9,070 nucleotides of DNA from Rubrobacteraceae bacterium (GCA_030447045.1 JAUJMB010000057.1:1-9070); one strand, 5' to 3'; positions 1-6,785 are shown, numbered from the stretch's first letter. A program made the numbers and translations. The notes: generated from the sequence alone by a model not told the origin.

Positions 1-1
1 G

Positions 2-472
2 AGAGCCCCGGCGAACGACGAGGAGGCCGCGCAGGGCGAGCAGGGGCCCACGCAGCAGGACCCGTCGTCCTCCGGCTTGAGCGTCACGACCATCGAGGGC
101 GAGGAGGTCACCCTCGGGGGCCAAGGCGCCGTGACGGCGCTCTACTTCATGGCCGGCTGGTGACCGAAGTGCAGGGAGGAGGCTCGGACGTGGTCCGAGA
201 TCCTTCCGGCCTACGAGGATCGTGGGCTAGAGGTACTGATGGTCTCCATAGACCCTTCTGAGACGCCGCAGTCCATCGAGGCGTTCAATAGCGCGGCTGG
301 CATAGAGGAGCCGCTGCCGACCGTCCTGTACAGCGCCGAGATAGTCCGGGAGTTCGGCGTGAGCGCCCTGGAGACGACGATAATCCTCGGCCGGGACGGC
401 GAGGAGGTCTACCGGGACGTTGCCATATCGGACGCCGACACTTTGAGGGCGGAGCTGGAGGACGCGCTGTGA
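2..472 (+). CDS. Selenocysteine-containing thioredoxin-like (TlpA/ResA-type) protein, 5' end beyond window, TGA at 161-163 read as Sec
   Basis: Seen: one frame is open from position 2 to the stop at 470-472, interrupted only by TGA at 161-163. It gives 156 visible residues. An acidic, Q/S-rich linker (about 1-25) is followed by a thioredoxin fold: strand AVTALYFMAGW, then U54-P-K-C57, helix REEARTWSEI, strand EVLMVSIDP, and a terminal strand pair at ETTIILGRDG. The TGA sits exactly on the nucleophilic first Cys of the family's W-C-x-x-C motif, and protein similarity to the fold continues on both sides of it. C57 is the only visible cysteine. The usual cis-Pro position is E124 (SALETT). The start, and any signal peptide or membrane anchor, lie left of the window; the linker suggests an anchored extracytoplasmic domain. 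The stop overlaps the ccdA-type gene by 4 nt, so its partner is probably that electron carrier. Known: Sec replaces the attacking Cys in several bacterial redox families. Alternative: a nonsense mutation making a pseudogene, which the downstream SECIS-like hairpin argues against. The remainder from ATG 239 alone would lack the active site. Confidence 0.82.
174..207 (+). promoter_or_regulatory. Candidate bacterial SECIS element (selenocysteine insertion hairpin) inside the coding sequence
   Basis: Seen: CTCGGAC (183-189) pairs perfectly with GTCCGAG (193-199) around the loop GTG (190-192). Below an internal loop (GG 181-182 opposite A 200), GGGAGGA (174-180) pairs with TCCTTCC (201-207), with one G-U pair. 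The apical loop begins 26 nt after the TGA at 161-163. Known: as I recall the bacterial SECIS consensus, it needs a short upper stem, a G in the first two loop positions and about 16-37 nt between UGA and loop; SelB recognises G/U in the loop. All are met here. The base after TGA is C, a context known to be leaky. No bulged U as in the E. coli fdhF element is evident. Inference: this directs SelB to decode UGA 161 as Sec. Confidence 0.72.
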
Positions 473-1233
473 GCGGGCTTCAGGAGCTCGCCGTTCAGTG
501 GCTCACCGGCCTGGGCGGGCTGCTCCCCTTCGGCTTCGCCTTCGGGGCGGGGATCGTCGCGGCGGTCAACCCCTGCGGGTTCGCGATGCTGCCGGCCTAC
601 CTCTCGCTCTACCTCGGCAACCAGGAGGCGGGCTTCGAGAAACGCTCCTCGCTGGGAAGGGCGCTGCGGGCGCTCCTGATCGGGGGCGTGGTCTCGTTGG
701 GGTTCGTCCTACTCTTCGGGTTGGCCGGCGTGGTCGTCTCCGCCGGGGGGAGCGCGATCCTTAGGACCATGCCCTGGGTGGGGGCGGTCATCGGCGCGGC
801 CCTGATCGTGATGGGCCTCTGGATGCTCGCCGGACGGACGCTCTACACGGGCATCTTCGAGCGCTTCGCCGGACGCATCGGCGATCCCAAGGCGATGAGC
901 GTGCGGGGCTTCTTCCTGTTCGGTCTCGCCTACGGGCTGGCCTCGCTCAGTTGCACCCTGCCGGTGTTCCTCGCGGTGATGGGCGGCAGCCTCACCGCCG
1001 GCAGCTTCGCCGCGGGAGCGGGGCGGTTCTTGGGCTACGGCCTGGGCATGGCTTCGGTGCTCCTGGTCCTCACCCTGGCGCTGGCGTTCTTCAAGGGAGG
1101 TGTGGTCTCCCGCCTTCGTAAGGCCACGTCCTACGTCCAGCCGATCTCCGCGGCGCTCCTCGTCGTGGCCGGAGCGTACATAATCTTCTACTGGTGGCCG
1201 GTCTTGATGGGGGGACCCTCTCCCGTCGGGTAG
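469..1233 (+). CDS. ccdA: CcdA/DsbD-beta family membrane thiol-disulfide electron transporter
   Basis: This is a 254-residue polytopic membrane protein of about six hydrophobic segments, the normal size for stand-alone CcdA. It should carry electrons from cytoplasmic thioredoxin across the membrane to extracytoplasmic thioredoxin-like proteins, supporting cytochrome c maturation or repair of oxidised thiols. Both family signatures with their redox cysteines are present: NPCGFAMLPAYLS (C36) in the first helix and SCTLPVF (C162) in the fourth. The GTG start at 469 overlaps the TGA of the preceding thioredoxin-like gene (GTGA), so translation is probably coupled and the two proteins are probably donor and acceptor. 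The gene ends in TAG, 55 nt before the convergent phosphatase gene. The family is clear; which extracytoplasmic pathway it serves is inferred only from the neighbour. Confidence 0.92.
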   Translation: MSGLQELAVQWLTGLGGLLPFGFAFGAGIVAAVNPCGFAMLPAYLSLYLGNQEAGFEKRSSLGRALRALLIGGVVSLGFVLLFGLAGVVVSAGGSAILRTMPWVGAVIGAALIVMGLWMLAGRTLYTGIFERFAGRIGDPKAMSVRGFFLFGLAYGLASLSCTLPVFLAVMGGSLTAGSFAAGAGRFLGYGLGMASVLLVLTLALAFFKGGVVSRLRKATSYVQPISAALLVVAGAYIIFYWWPVLMGGPSPVG

Positions 1234-1288
1234 CACCCAGAACGTGCTCTCCTCCGAGCGATTGCCGTGCCCGAGTCCGTAACAGCCT

Positions 1289-2050
1289 CTAGATGTCCAG
1301 AGCTTCCGGTAGCTGCGCCACGCTCTGGAGGACGAGGTCCGGTCGGAAAGGCGACTCTGCTCCCGGCCTGTACCGGCCGGTCTCGACGAGGATGCCGCGG
1401 AGGCCAGCGGCCAGGGCCCCGCCGATGTCCAGCTCCGGGTCGTCCCCGACCACCGCGACCGCGGCGGGGGGTAGGCCGAGGTTGTGCAGCGCCAGCTCGA
1501 AGAAGGCGCGTTCGGGCTTGCCGACGCCGACAGCACTCCTGCCGCTGGCGTACTCCAGCGCGGCCACGAACGGGCCCGCGTCCAGGGAGAGCTCCCCACC
1601 GGCCCTCTGCCAGTAGCGGTTCTTCGACAGGGCCAAGAGCTCCGCGCCGTCCATCAGGTGCCTGAAGGCCGCGTCGAGCCGGCTGTAAGTGAAACCTTCT
1701 CCCAGGTTACCGACGAGCACGCAACCCGGGGCGTCGTCGGTTATCCGGACACCCTCGAGGTCTTCGAGGAGGGATTCTTCGACCAGCGGGAAGCAACTCA
1801 GTCCTTTGGCCTTCAGCCTCCCGGCAACGGCGGTGGCGGGGGTGAAGATCCGGGCTTCCCCCGCGGGGAAGCCCAGTGCCCTCAGGTGGGCGGCGAGCTC
1901 TCGCCTGGGCCTGTGGGTGGCGTTGGTTACGAAACGGTAGGAGATACCGGCCCGGTCGAGCCGCTCGATCGCCTCTCGGGCGCCCTCTACCGGGCCGTCG
2001 TTCGTGTAGAGGGTCCCGTCCAGATCTATGAGCAGACCCTCGACTCGCAC
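1289..2050 (-). CDS. HAD-superfamily subfamily IIA hydrolase (NagD-like phosphatase)
   Basis: This 253-residue cytoplasmic phosphatase is typical in length for the HAD-IIA group (NagD, 4-nitrophenylphosphatase, phosphoglycolate phosphatase and LHPP-like enzymes). Motif I is DLDGTL (nucleophile D9, acid/base D11) at the N terminus. Motif II is VTNAT (T42, N43). A C2-type cap lies between about residues 75 and 170. Motif III is K178 in VGKPERAF. Motif IV is GDDPELD (D203, D204, D208) for Mg2+ binding. The substrate cannot be read from sequence; small phosphorylated metabolites are usual. The GTG start puts motif I at residue 9, as expected. No Shine-Dalgarno precedes it, but TATTAT lies 6 nt upstream, suggesting a leaderless mRNA. 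The gene lies 69 nt downstream of the YbhN-like gene on the same strand and is convergent with ccdA. Confidence 0.88.
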   Translation of the reverse strand: MRVEGLLIDLDGTLYTNDGPVEGAREAIERLDRAGISYRFVTNATHRPRRELAAHLRALGFPAGEARIFTPATAVAGRLKAKGLSCFPLVEESLLEDLEGVRITDDAPGCVLVGNLGEGFTYSRLDAAFRHLMDGAELLALSKNRYWQRAGGELSLDAGPFVAALEYASGRSAVGVGKPERAFFELALHNLGLPPAAVAVVGDDPELDIGGALAAGLRGILVETGRYRPGAESPFRPDLVLQSVAQLPEALDI

Positions 2051-2056
2051 GGGCCA

Positions 2057-2062
2057 ATAATA
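2057..2062 (-). promoter_or_regulatory. Putative -10 element for a leaderless transcript of the HAD phosphatase
   Basis: The minus strand reads TATTATTATT just before the GTG start at 2050. The TATTAT copy at 2062-2057 leaves exactly 6 nt to the G of GTG. An AT run of this kind is conspicuous in such GC-rich DNA. TANNNT placed 6-7 nt before a start codon is the known signature of leaderless genes in mycobacteria and Deinococcus. No convincing -35 box and no Shine-Dalgarno are visible. Confidence 0.42.
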
Positions 2063-2119
2063 ATACGAGCGTATGCGTGGCGCTCCTTGCTGCCAGGCTC
2101 CCCCGACTCACGCGACGGG

Positions 2120-3070
2120 TCAACGCCCCGAGGCGCGCAACTGTTCTCTCCAGAGAAGCGCGAGCCCTATCGCGGTCACGGGGCCTAGCAGGGAGAGTTG
2201 GGCCACGACGGAGACGGCCAGCGCCGTCTCCCGAGGAACGGCGAAGGACCCCAAGGAGAGGACGAACGCGTACTGGAAAGGCCCCACGAAACCCGGCCCC
2301 GACGGGAGGGTGGTGCTCAACGCGACCAGCGCGAATACGAGCACGTAGCCGACCGGCGGCAGGGTCACCCCGAAGGAGACCACCACGAGGGCCACGGCGC
2401 AGGCGTCGAGCACCCAGACGAGCGCCGTGTACGCGCCGGCCTCCAGGAGCTCTCGCGGCGTGGAGATGCCGCGGACGCCCCGCAGGAAATAGCCCACCCG
2501 GCCGGCCAGGCGTTCGTGGAGGGCCCGGGGCAGGAGGCCGAGGGCCCGCTCGAGGAACCCCCGCGTTCGGTCCGTCTGCAGGCCGTAGAAGAGGATGCCC
2601 GTCGCCAGCGACACGAAGATCAGGCCCGTAGCGAGGGCCGCGCCGCCGAGGTAATCCTCCTGCGGAAACGCGAGAAAGACGAAGAGGATCGCGCCCACCA
2701 GCATCAGGCCGTCGAGGGCCCGCTCCACCACGATGCTGGCCGCCGCGCCGCTCCTGCTGATCCCGGCCCGCCGCCCGAGGAAGTGGGCCCGGTAGACCTC
2801 GCCGGCCCGCGCCGGGAGGACGTTGTTTGCCATGTACCCGACAAAGACCGCGGACATCAGCACCCGCATCGGGAGCGCTTTCTGCACCCTGAGTATGAGC
2901 CGCCAGCGCAGCGCCCGGACGGGGAAGCTCGCGAGATAGACCAGCGTCGCGGCCACCAGCCACCCCGGCCTGACGTTCCCCAGGGCGCGCAGGGACCCCG
3001 AGGGGTCTACCTGCCGCACGGCCAGATAAACGAAGAGGACGCTGACAGAGATCCCGGCGAACCTGTACAA
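2120..3070 (-). CDS. YbhN / lysylphosphatidylglycerol-synthase transmembrane-domain family protein (UPF0104, PF03706)
   Basis: This is an integral membrane protein of 316 residues with about seven or eight hydrophobic segments, matching the stand-alone transmembrane (flippase-like) domain of MprF. It has no C-terminal aminoacyl-transferase domain. Family-typical residues are visible: ANNVLPARAGEVYRAHFL (N82-N83, R88, GE 90-91, R94) and SIVVERALDGLML (E116-R117, D120). Members are thought to move or present lipids in the membrane; the substrate here is unknown. The start is uncertain. TTG at 3070 opens the listed protein, while an in-frame CTG at 3082 lies about 8 nt after a GGGGAG Shine-Dalgarno-like run. 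A weak TAATCT (3086-3081) could be a -10. The gene is divergent from the MMPL transporter gene across about 180 nt and sits upstream of the HAD gene with a 69-nt gap, so co-transcription with the latter is possible. Confidence 0.85.
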   Translation of the reverse strand: MYRFAGISVSVLFVYLAVRQVDPSGSLRALGNVRPGWLVAATLVYLASFPVRALRWRLILRVQKALPMRVLMSAVFVGYMANNVLPARAGEVYRAHFLGRRAGISRSGAAASIVVERALDGLMLVGAILFVFLAFPQEDYLGGAALATGLIFVSLATGILFYGLQTDRTRGFLERALGLLPRALHERLAGRVGYFLRGVRGISTPRELLEAGAYTALVWVLDACAVALVVVSFGVTLPPVGYVLVFALVALSTTLPSGPGFVGPFQYAFVLSLGSFAVPRETALAVSVVAQLSLLGPVTAIGLALLWREQLRASGR

Positions 3071-3240
3071 CCAGGGTTTCAGATTACCTGCTCCCCTCGG
3101 GAGGGACCCCTCCCCGGACTACCCCGCGCCTGCTCTCGCCCCCGCGAACACCCTGACAGCGTGCCGCTCCCCGGTCAAGGGAGCCCGGCTCCATCGCACG
3201 AAATGGAGAATCCGAACACCGCCCTCCCGCGCCCGAGGTG

Positions 3241-3246
3241 TAGACT
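3241..3246 (+). promoter_or_regulatory. Putative -10 element before the MMPL gene (possible leaderless start)
   Basis: TAGACT fits TANNNT and ends 6 nt before ATG 3253, the same geometry as the element in front of the HAD gene. A competing reading is that GAGGTG (3235-3240) is a Shine-Dalgarno for GTG 3250 (9 nt spacing) or ATG 3253 (12 nt). Both cannot apply to one transcript, because a TSS at 3253 would exclude the SD. No clear -35 is visible. The rest of the divergent gap 3071-3249 holds a small CTCCC/GGGAG hairpin (3091-3103) and nothing else I recognise. Confidence 0.33.
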
Positions 3247-3252
3247 TGCGTG

Positions 3253-5409
3253 ATGCGTCCCAGAGGCTTCTTCGGCGTTCTCGGGTGGCTCCTGGTCAGG
3301 CTGCGCTACGTCGTGGTGCTCTTCTGGGCGCTGGTGGCGCTGGCCGCGTACCTCTACCTGCCGGCGCTCGGCGAGAGCACGAGCAGCAGCCTCTCCGACG
3401 TGGTGCCGGAGTCCGCGCCCGCTTCCAGGGCCGAGGCGCAGGCAGAGGGCCTCTCCGGGTCCGTGGAGGCGCCGGCCATACTCGTCTACTCGAACCCCGG
3501 GGGCTTCACCGGGTCCGACCTGGGGGAGATGAGGCGCGGGATCGGGCGCCTGAACGGGGAGGCCGGCCGCTCCTACGATATCCTGCGGGCCGTACCGCTC
3601 GCCGCCCAGAACACCTCCAACCCCACGAGGGTGGATCGGGGGCTCCTGGGCAGCAAGGCGCTGCCCGTACTGCTCTACTTCGAGCCGGGGACGCGCCTTG
3701 CGGAGGTCGCGGCCGGCGTCCGGGAGATCCGGGAAGACCTGGAGGGTCCCGGCCCGCTTCAAACCTCGACCACGGGCATCAAGCCCGTCCAGTACGACAC
3801 CAAGGTCGCCATCGAGGGGAACCTCTGGTTGGTCACGGTGGTGACGACGCTCGCGATCTTCCTGGTCGTCGCCCTCACCTACCGCTCGCTCGTCGCGCCG
3901 CTGGTTCCGCTGGCCAGCATCGGGCTGGCGACTTTCCTGACCCTCCGCGTCCTGGGCTGGGTGGCGTCCGAGCAGGGAACGAGCATCCCGGCGCAGATCG
4001 AGCCGATAATCGTCGTCTTGCTCTTCGGCGTCGGGACGGACTACGCCCTGTTCCTGCTCTCCAGGACCCGGCAGGCGTTGGAGGAGGGGTCAGGACGCCT
4101 CGAAGCCGCCAGGGTGGGGGTAGAGAAGGTCGGGGGGGTCCTGCTCTCCTCGGCGGCGGTCTTGATCGCCGCCTTCGCCTTGCTGGTCCTGGCGGAGCTG
4201 GGCCTCTACCGGGCCCTGGGGCCGGGGCTCGCCCTGGCCCTGTTGATCGTCTTCGTCGTCACCCTGACGCTCGTCCCGGCCCTCCTGGCCATCGTCGGTA
4301 CTGCGGCCTTCGGCGAGAGGGGGCCGTCTCGGCGGCGAGACCGGCCGTGGCAAGCGCTCCTGCAACGCCCGGGCGCGGTCGCGGGCCTGCTCGTCGTGGG
4401 GCTGGTCGTGGCCTCCCTGGGCGGTCTTGGCCTGAGGGTCGGCTTCGACCAGCTGGCGAACCTGCCCGGTGAGGCCGCCTCCGTGCGCGGTTACGAGGAG
4501 CTGACCGGGGAGTTCCCGGGGGGCGTGCTTGCGCCGGTCAACGTGCTGGTGCGGGGTGAGGACCTGGACGAGAAAGACGAAGAGCTGCTGCGGTTGCAGG
4601 GCGGGCTGCAGGCGGAGCTTCTGGCCGCCGGCGGGTCGGCGCTGACCTTCGGGCCGGAGTACGCCGGGCGCGTCCCCGAGATAGACTTCGTGAGCCCCGA
4701 CGGGTCGGCGGCCCGCGTGCTGCTGGTCACCTACGGCCCCCCCTTCGCACCAGAGGCGCTCGACCAGGCCGAGCGCCTGCAGGACAGGATGCCGACGCTG
4801 CTGGAGCGGGCCGGCCTCGAGGACGCGACCGGGGTGGTCGGGGGGCAGACGGCCCTCTCCGCCGCGGCCAGGGAGACCTCGGGGAACGACCTCAGGACCG
4901 TGGCGCCGCTGCTCTTCGCCGTCTCGTTCGTCGTGCTCGCCCTGCTCCTGCGGACCCCCGTGGCCCCCCTCTACCTGCTCGGCTCGACCGCCCTGAGCTT
5001 TGCGGCCACCCTGGGCGTCTGCGCGGTGCTCTTCGGGGACGTCCTCGGCCAGGACGGGGTCGTCTACTACGTGCCCTTCGTGCTGTTCTTGCTCCTGGTC
5101 GCCCTGGGGAGCGACTACAACATCTTTATCATGGCCGCCGTTAGGGAGGAGGCGGGGGGGAAGCCCCTCGAGGAGGCCGTTCGGGCGGCCCTGGAGCGGA
5201 CCGGCCCGACCATCAACGCCGCCGGGCTTGCCCTCGCGGCCTCCTTCCTCGCGCTGACCCTCATCCCCCTGCAGGACTTCTTCCAGGTGGGCACGGCGGT
5301 CGCCCTCGGCGTGCTGCTGGACGCGTTCGTGATCCGGACGCTCCTCGTGCCCGCCCTGGTGCTCCTCGTCGGGCCCGCGGGCTTCTGGCCGGCGAAGGCG
5401 CGCCGGTGA
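3253..5409 (+). CDS. MMPL-family RND-type membrane transporter
   Basis: At 718 residues it has the classical duplicated RND layout. TM1 (about 18-38) and a large extracytoplasmic loop are followed by a helix bundle (about 190-350), and the pattern repeats: TM7 near 375-395, a second loop, then helices from about 550 to the C terminus. The proton-relay Asp-Tyr pairs known from mycobacterial MmpL proteins are present in both halves: GVGTDYALFLLSR (D263-Y264) and ALGSDYNIFIMA (D621-Y622). It is therefore probably a proton-driven exporter of lipid or another hydrophobic molecule; the cargo is unknown. It is shorter than MmpL3 and lacks that protein's long C-terminal tail. GTG 3250 immediately precedes ATG 3253 and is the alternative start. 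The TGA stop overlaps the next gene's GTG (GTGA), so the transporter and the secreted phosphodiesterase are probably co-translated. The YbhN-like gene is divergent. Confidence 0.93.
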   Translation: MRPRGFFGVLGWLLVRLRYVVVLFWALVALAAYLYLPALGESTSSSLSDVVPESAPASRAEAQAEGLSGSVEAPAILVYSNPGGFTGSDLGEMRRGIGRLNGEAGRSYDILRAVPLAAQNTSNPTRVDRGLLGSKALPVLLYFEPGTRLAEVAAGVREIREDLEGPGPLQTSTTGIKPVQYDTKVAIEGNLWLVTVVTTLAIFLVVALTYRSLVAPLVPLASIGLATFLTLRVLGWVASEQGTSIPAQIEPIIVVLLFGVGTDYALFLLSRTRQALEEGSGRLEAARVGVEKVGGVLLSSAAVLIAAFALLVLAELGLYRALGPGLALALLIVFVVTLTLVPALLAIVGTAAFGERGPSRRRDRPWQALLQRPGAVAGLLVVGLVVASLGGLGLRVGFDQLANLPGEAASVRGYEELTGEFPGGVLAPVNVLVRGEDLDEKDEELLRLQGGLQAELLAAGGSALTFGPEYAGRVPEIDFVSPDGSAARVLLVTYGPPFAPEALDQAERLQDRMPTLLERAGLEDATGVVGGQTALSAAARETSGNDLRTVAPLLFAVSFVVLALLLRTPVAPLYLLGSTALSFAATLGVCAVLFGDVLGQDGVVYYVPFVLFLLLVALGSDYNIFIMAAVREEAGGKPLEEAVRAALERTGPTINAAGLALAASFLALTLIPLQDFFQVGTAVALGVLLDAFVIRTLLVPALVLLVGPAGFWPAKARR

Positions 5410-6701
5410 GCATCTCCAGGCGCGGGTTGCTCGCGGGGGCGGGGGCCGCGGTCGTGGCGGCCTCCGTGCCCGCGTGGCTGCTCTCGCGGCGTCCGGAGGC
5501 CGGGGCCCAGGCGGGGCGCCCGGAGCACGTGATCCTGGTGGACTGGGACGGCTTCGACCCCGGCTACCTCGGCCGGGCGCCGACGCCGAACATCGACTCT
5601 CTGGCGGGCCGGGGCAGCCTCTCCGTGGCCGACGGCGTCTACCCGACCATCTCCAACCCCGCGCGGGCCTCCATGTCCACCGGCGCCTACCCCGAGACGC
5701 ACGGCAACGCCGCCTACTTTTTCGACGAAGAGGCCGGCGAGGCCGTGGGCGAGACCCGCTTCCTGGCCGCCGAGACCATAACCCAGGCGCTGGCGGCCGG
5801 AGGCCGGACGACCGCGGCGGTGCAGTGGTACATGGTGCAGGACCACGGCGCCTCCTACGGGGACCCCGAGCACCTCTACGTCCAGCCCGGTGGGCTCTTC
5901 CCGAGGCGGGTGGATGCGGCCGTCGAGATCCTCAACAGGAGGCCCGTGGACTCGGGCGGCAGGATGGTGGCGGTGCCGAAGATCCCCGACTTCCTCGCCG
6001 TCTATGGCCCCGACCTCGACGCTTTCGGCCACCTGGAGGGCACCGAGAGCCCGAACATCGGGTCGCTGGTCGCCGAGCTCGACCGTCAGCTCGGCCGGCT
6101 CGTCCAGGCCACGAAAGAGGTCGGCATCTACGAGCGGACGGCCTTTATCCTCACCTCCGACCACGGCATGACGAGCTGGGAGCGCTCCTTCTTGGAGGAG
6201 CTCGCCGCGACGCCCGAACTCGGCCGCGGCGTGGAGATCGTGCCCCCCGGAAGCGCGCCTTCGTCCGACACCGAGGTCGTCATCGTCAAGAGCGCAGGCC
6301 GGATTACGGACTTCACCCTGCGGGGCCGGTCGGCGACGTCCGAGAGGCGGGCGGAGGTCCGGAGAGTTCTCGAAAGGCTGCCCCAGCTCTCCCGCGTACT
6401 GGACGCGGCCGACCTTAAGGCCTTGCGCGCCAGCGACAAGCTCGGCGACTTCGTCGTCGAGGTCAGGGAGCCGTGGGGCTTCGGGCTCGCGGAGCCGGCA
6501 GAGGGGGCGTCGCGGGGCGGCCACGGGAGCACCCTGGAGATGCGGGTGCCGCTCCTGATCTCTGGGGCCGGCGTCAGGACCGGGGTAGCCCCCAAGAGCG
6601 CCCGGCTCGTCGACGTGGCGCCGACCATCGCCGCCCTGCTGGGCGTCCGCCCGCCGGCCGACGCGCAGGGCAGGGTCCTCGACGAGTTGCTGTACGGGTG
6701 A
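5406..6701 (+). CDS. Tat-exported type I phosphodiesterase / nucleotide pyrophosphatase (alkaline phosphatase superfamily)
   Basis: A 431-residue enzyme that hydrolyses phosphate mono- or diesters outside the cytoplasm using two metal ions, probably Zn2+. The N terminus is a twin-arginine signal (SRRGLLAGAG, then a hydrophobic stretch to about residue 27), so it should be exported folded. All nucleotide-pyrophosphatase-type ligands are visible: D48 in DWDGF, nucleophile T81 in YPTISNP, D205 and H209 in DLDAFGH, D252-H253 in SDHGMT, and H373 in GGHGS. The region ARASMSTGAYPETHGN matches the family's usual helix after the nucleophile. The phosphonate-monoester and PglZ-like relatives differ in layout, so NPP is the best fit; nucleotides, phospholipids or sugar phosphodiesters are possible substrates. 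The GTG start overlaps the MMPL stop by 4 nt, which also places the Tat motif right at the N terminus. Its tight link to a lipid-exporter-type transporter suggests an envelope role, by inference. Confidence 0.9.
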   Translation: MSISRRGLLAGAGAAVVAASVPAWLLSRRPEAGAQAGRPEHVILVDWDGFDPGYLGRAPTPNIDSLAGRGSLSVADGVYPTISNPARASMSTGAYPETHGNAAYFFDEEAGEAVGETRFLAAETITQALAAGGRTTAAVQWYMVQDHGASYGDPEHLYVQPGGLFPRRVDAAVEILNRRPVDSGGRMVAVPKIPDFLAVYGPDLDAFGHLEGTESPNIGSLVAELDRQLGRLVQATKEVGIYERTAFILTSDHGMTSWERSFLEELAATPELGRGVEIVPPGSAPSSDTEVVIVKSAGRITDFTLRGRSATSERRAEVRRVLERLPQLSRVLDAADLKALRASDKLGDFVVEVREPWGFGLAEPAEGASRGGHGSTLEMRVPLLISGAGVRTGVAPKSARLVDVAPTIAALLGVRPPADAQGRVLDELLYG

Positions 6702-6709
6702 TCCGGCTG

Positions 6710-6733
6710 GAGGCGCGGGTACCGGGGCGCCTC
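6710..6733. terminator. Possible hairpin terminator between convergent genes
   Basis: GAGGCGC (6710-6716) pairs perfectly with GCGCCTC (6727-6733) around a 10-nt loop containing the palindrome GGTACC. An overlapping hairpin, CGGGC (6733-6737) with GCCCG (6742-6746), is an alternative fold. Both lie in the 84-nt gap between the phosphodiesterase stop and the convergent TVP38-like stop. There is no T tract on either strand, so it is not a classical intrinsic terminator. GC-only hairpins are plausible in such genomes but unproven. Confidence 0.3.
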
Positions 6734-6785
6734 GGGCGGGAGCCCGGTAGCAGGGCCGCGGCTTCTCCCCTCCCCGGCACAGGCA

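Noticed and set aside
161..163. TGA as a genome-wide Trp or Gly codon
   Set aside because: TGA ends the thioredoxin, YbhN-like, MMPL, phosphodiesterase and oxidoreductase genes at family-normal lengths. Trp is coded by TGG throughout, including the codon just before this TGA.
239..472. Stand-alone 77-codon gene starting at ATG 239
   Set aside because: It is only the second half of a thioredoxin fold, without the active site. The same frame runs back through the TGA at 161 to the window edge with clear thioredoxin sequence.
1234..1288. Terminator between convergent ccdA and HAD genes
   Set aside because: No stable hairpin or T tract could be found by eye in this 55-nt gap.
709..1599. Minus-strand ORF of 296 codons across ccdA and the HAD gene
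   Set aside because: It runs antisense through the clear CcdA sequence and out of frame through the HAD gene; composition is typical of a GC shadow.
1707..2963. Antisense-frame ORF of 418 codons on the minus strand overlapping the YbhN-like and HAD genes
   Set aside because: It is a frame shadow of two real genes on the same strand, rich in R, G, P and A, with no domain.
3173..3178. TTGACC on the minus strand as a -35 box for the YbhN-like gene
   Set aside because: At 17 nt spacing the downstream hexamer is CAGGGT, a poor -10 match, so the pair is not convincing.
5115..6524. Long antisense ORF of 469 codons (minus strand)
   Set aside because: It is opposite the MMPL end and the phosphodiesterase, whose motifs are unambiguous. 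The antisense product is low complexity with no recognisable domain.
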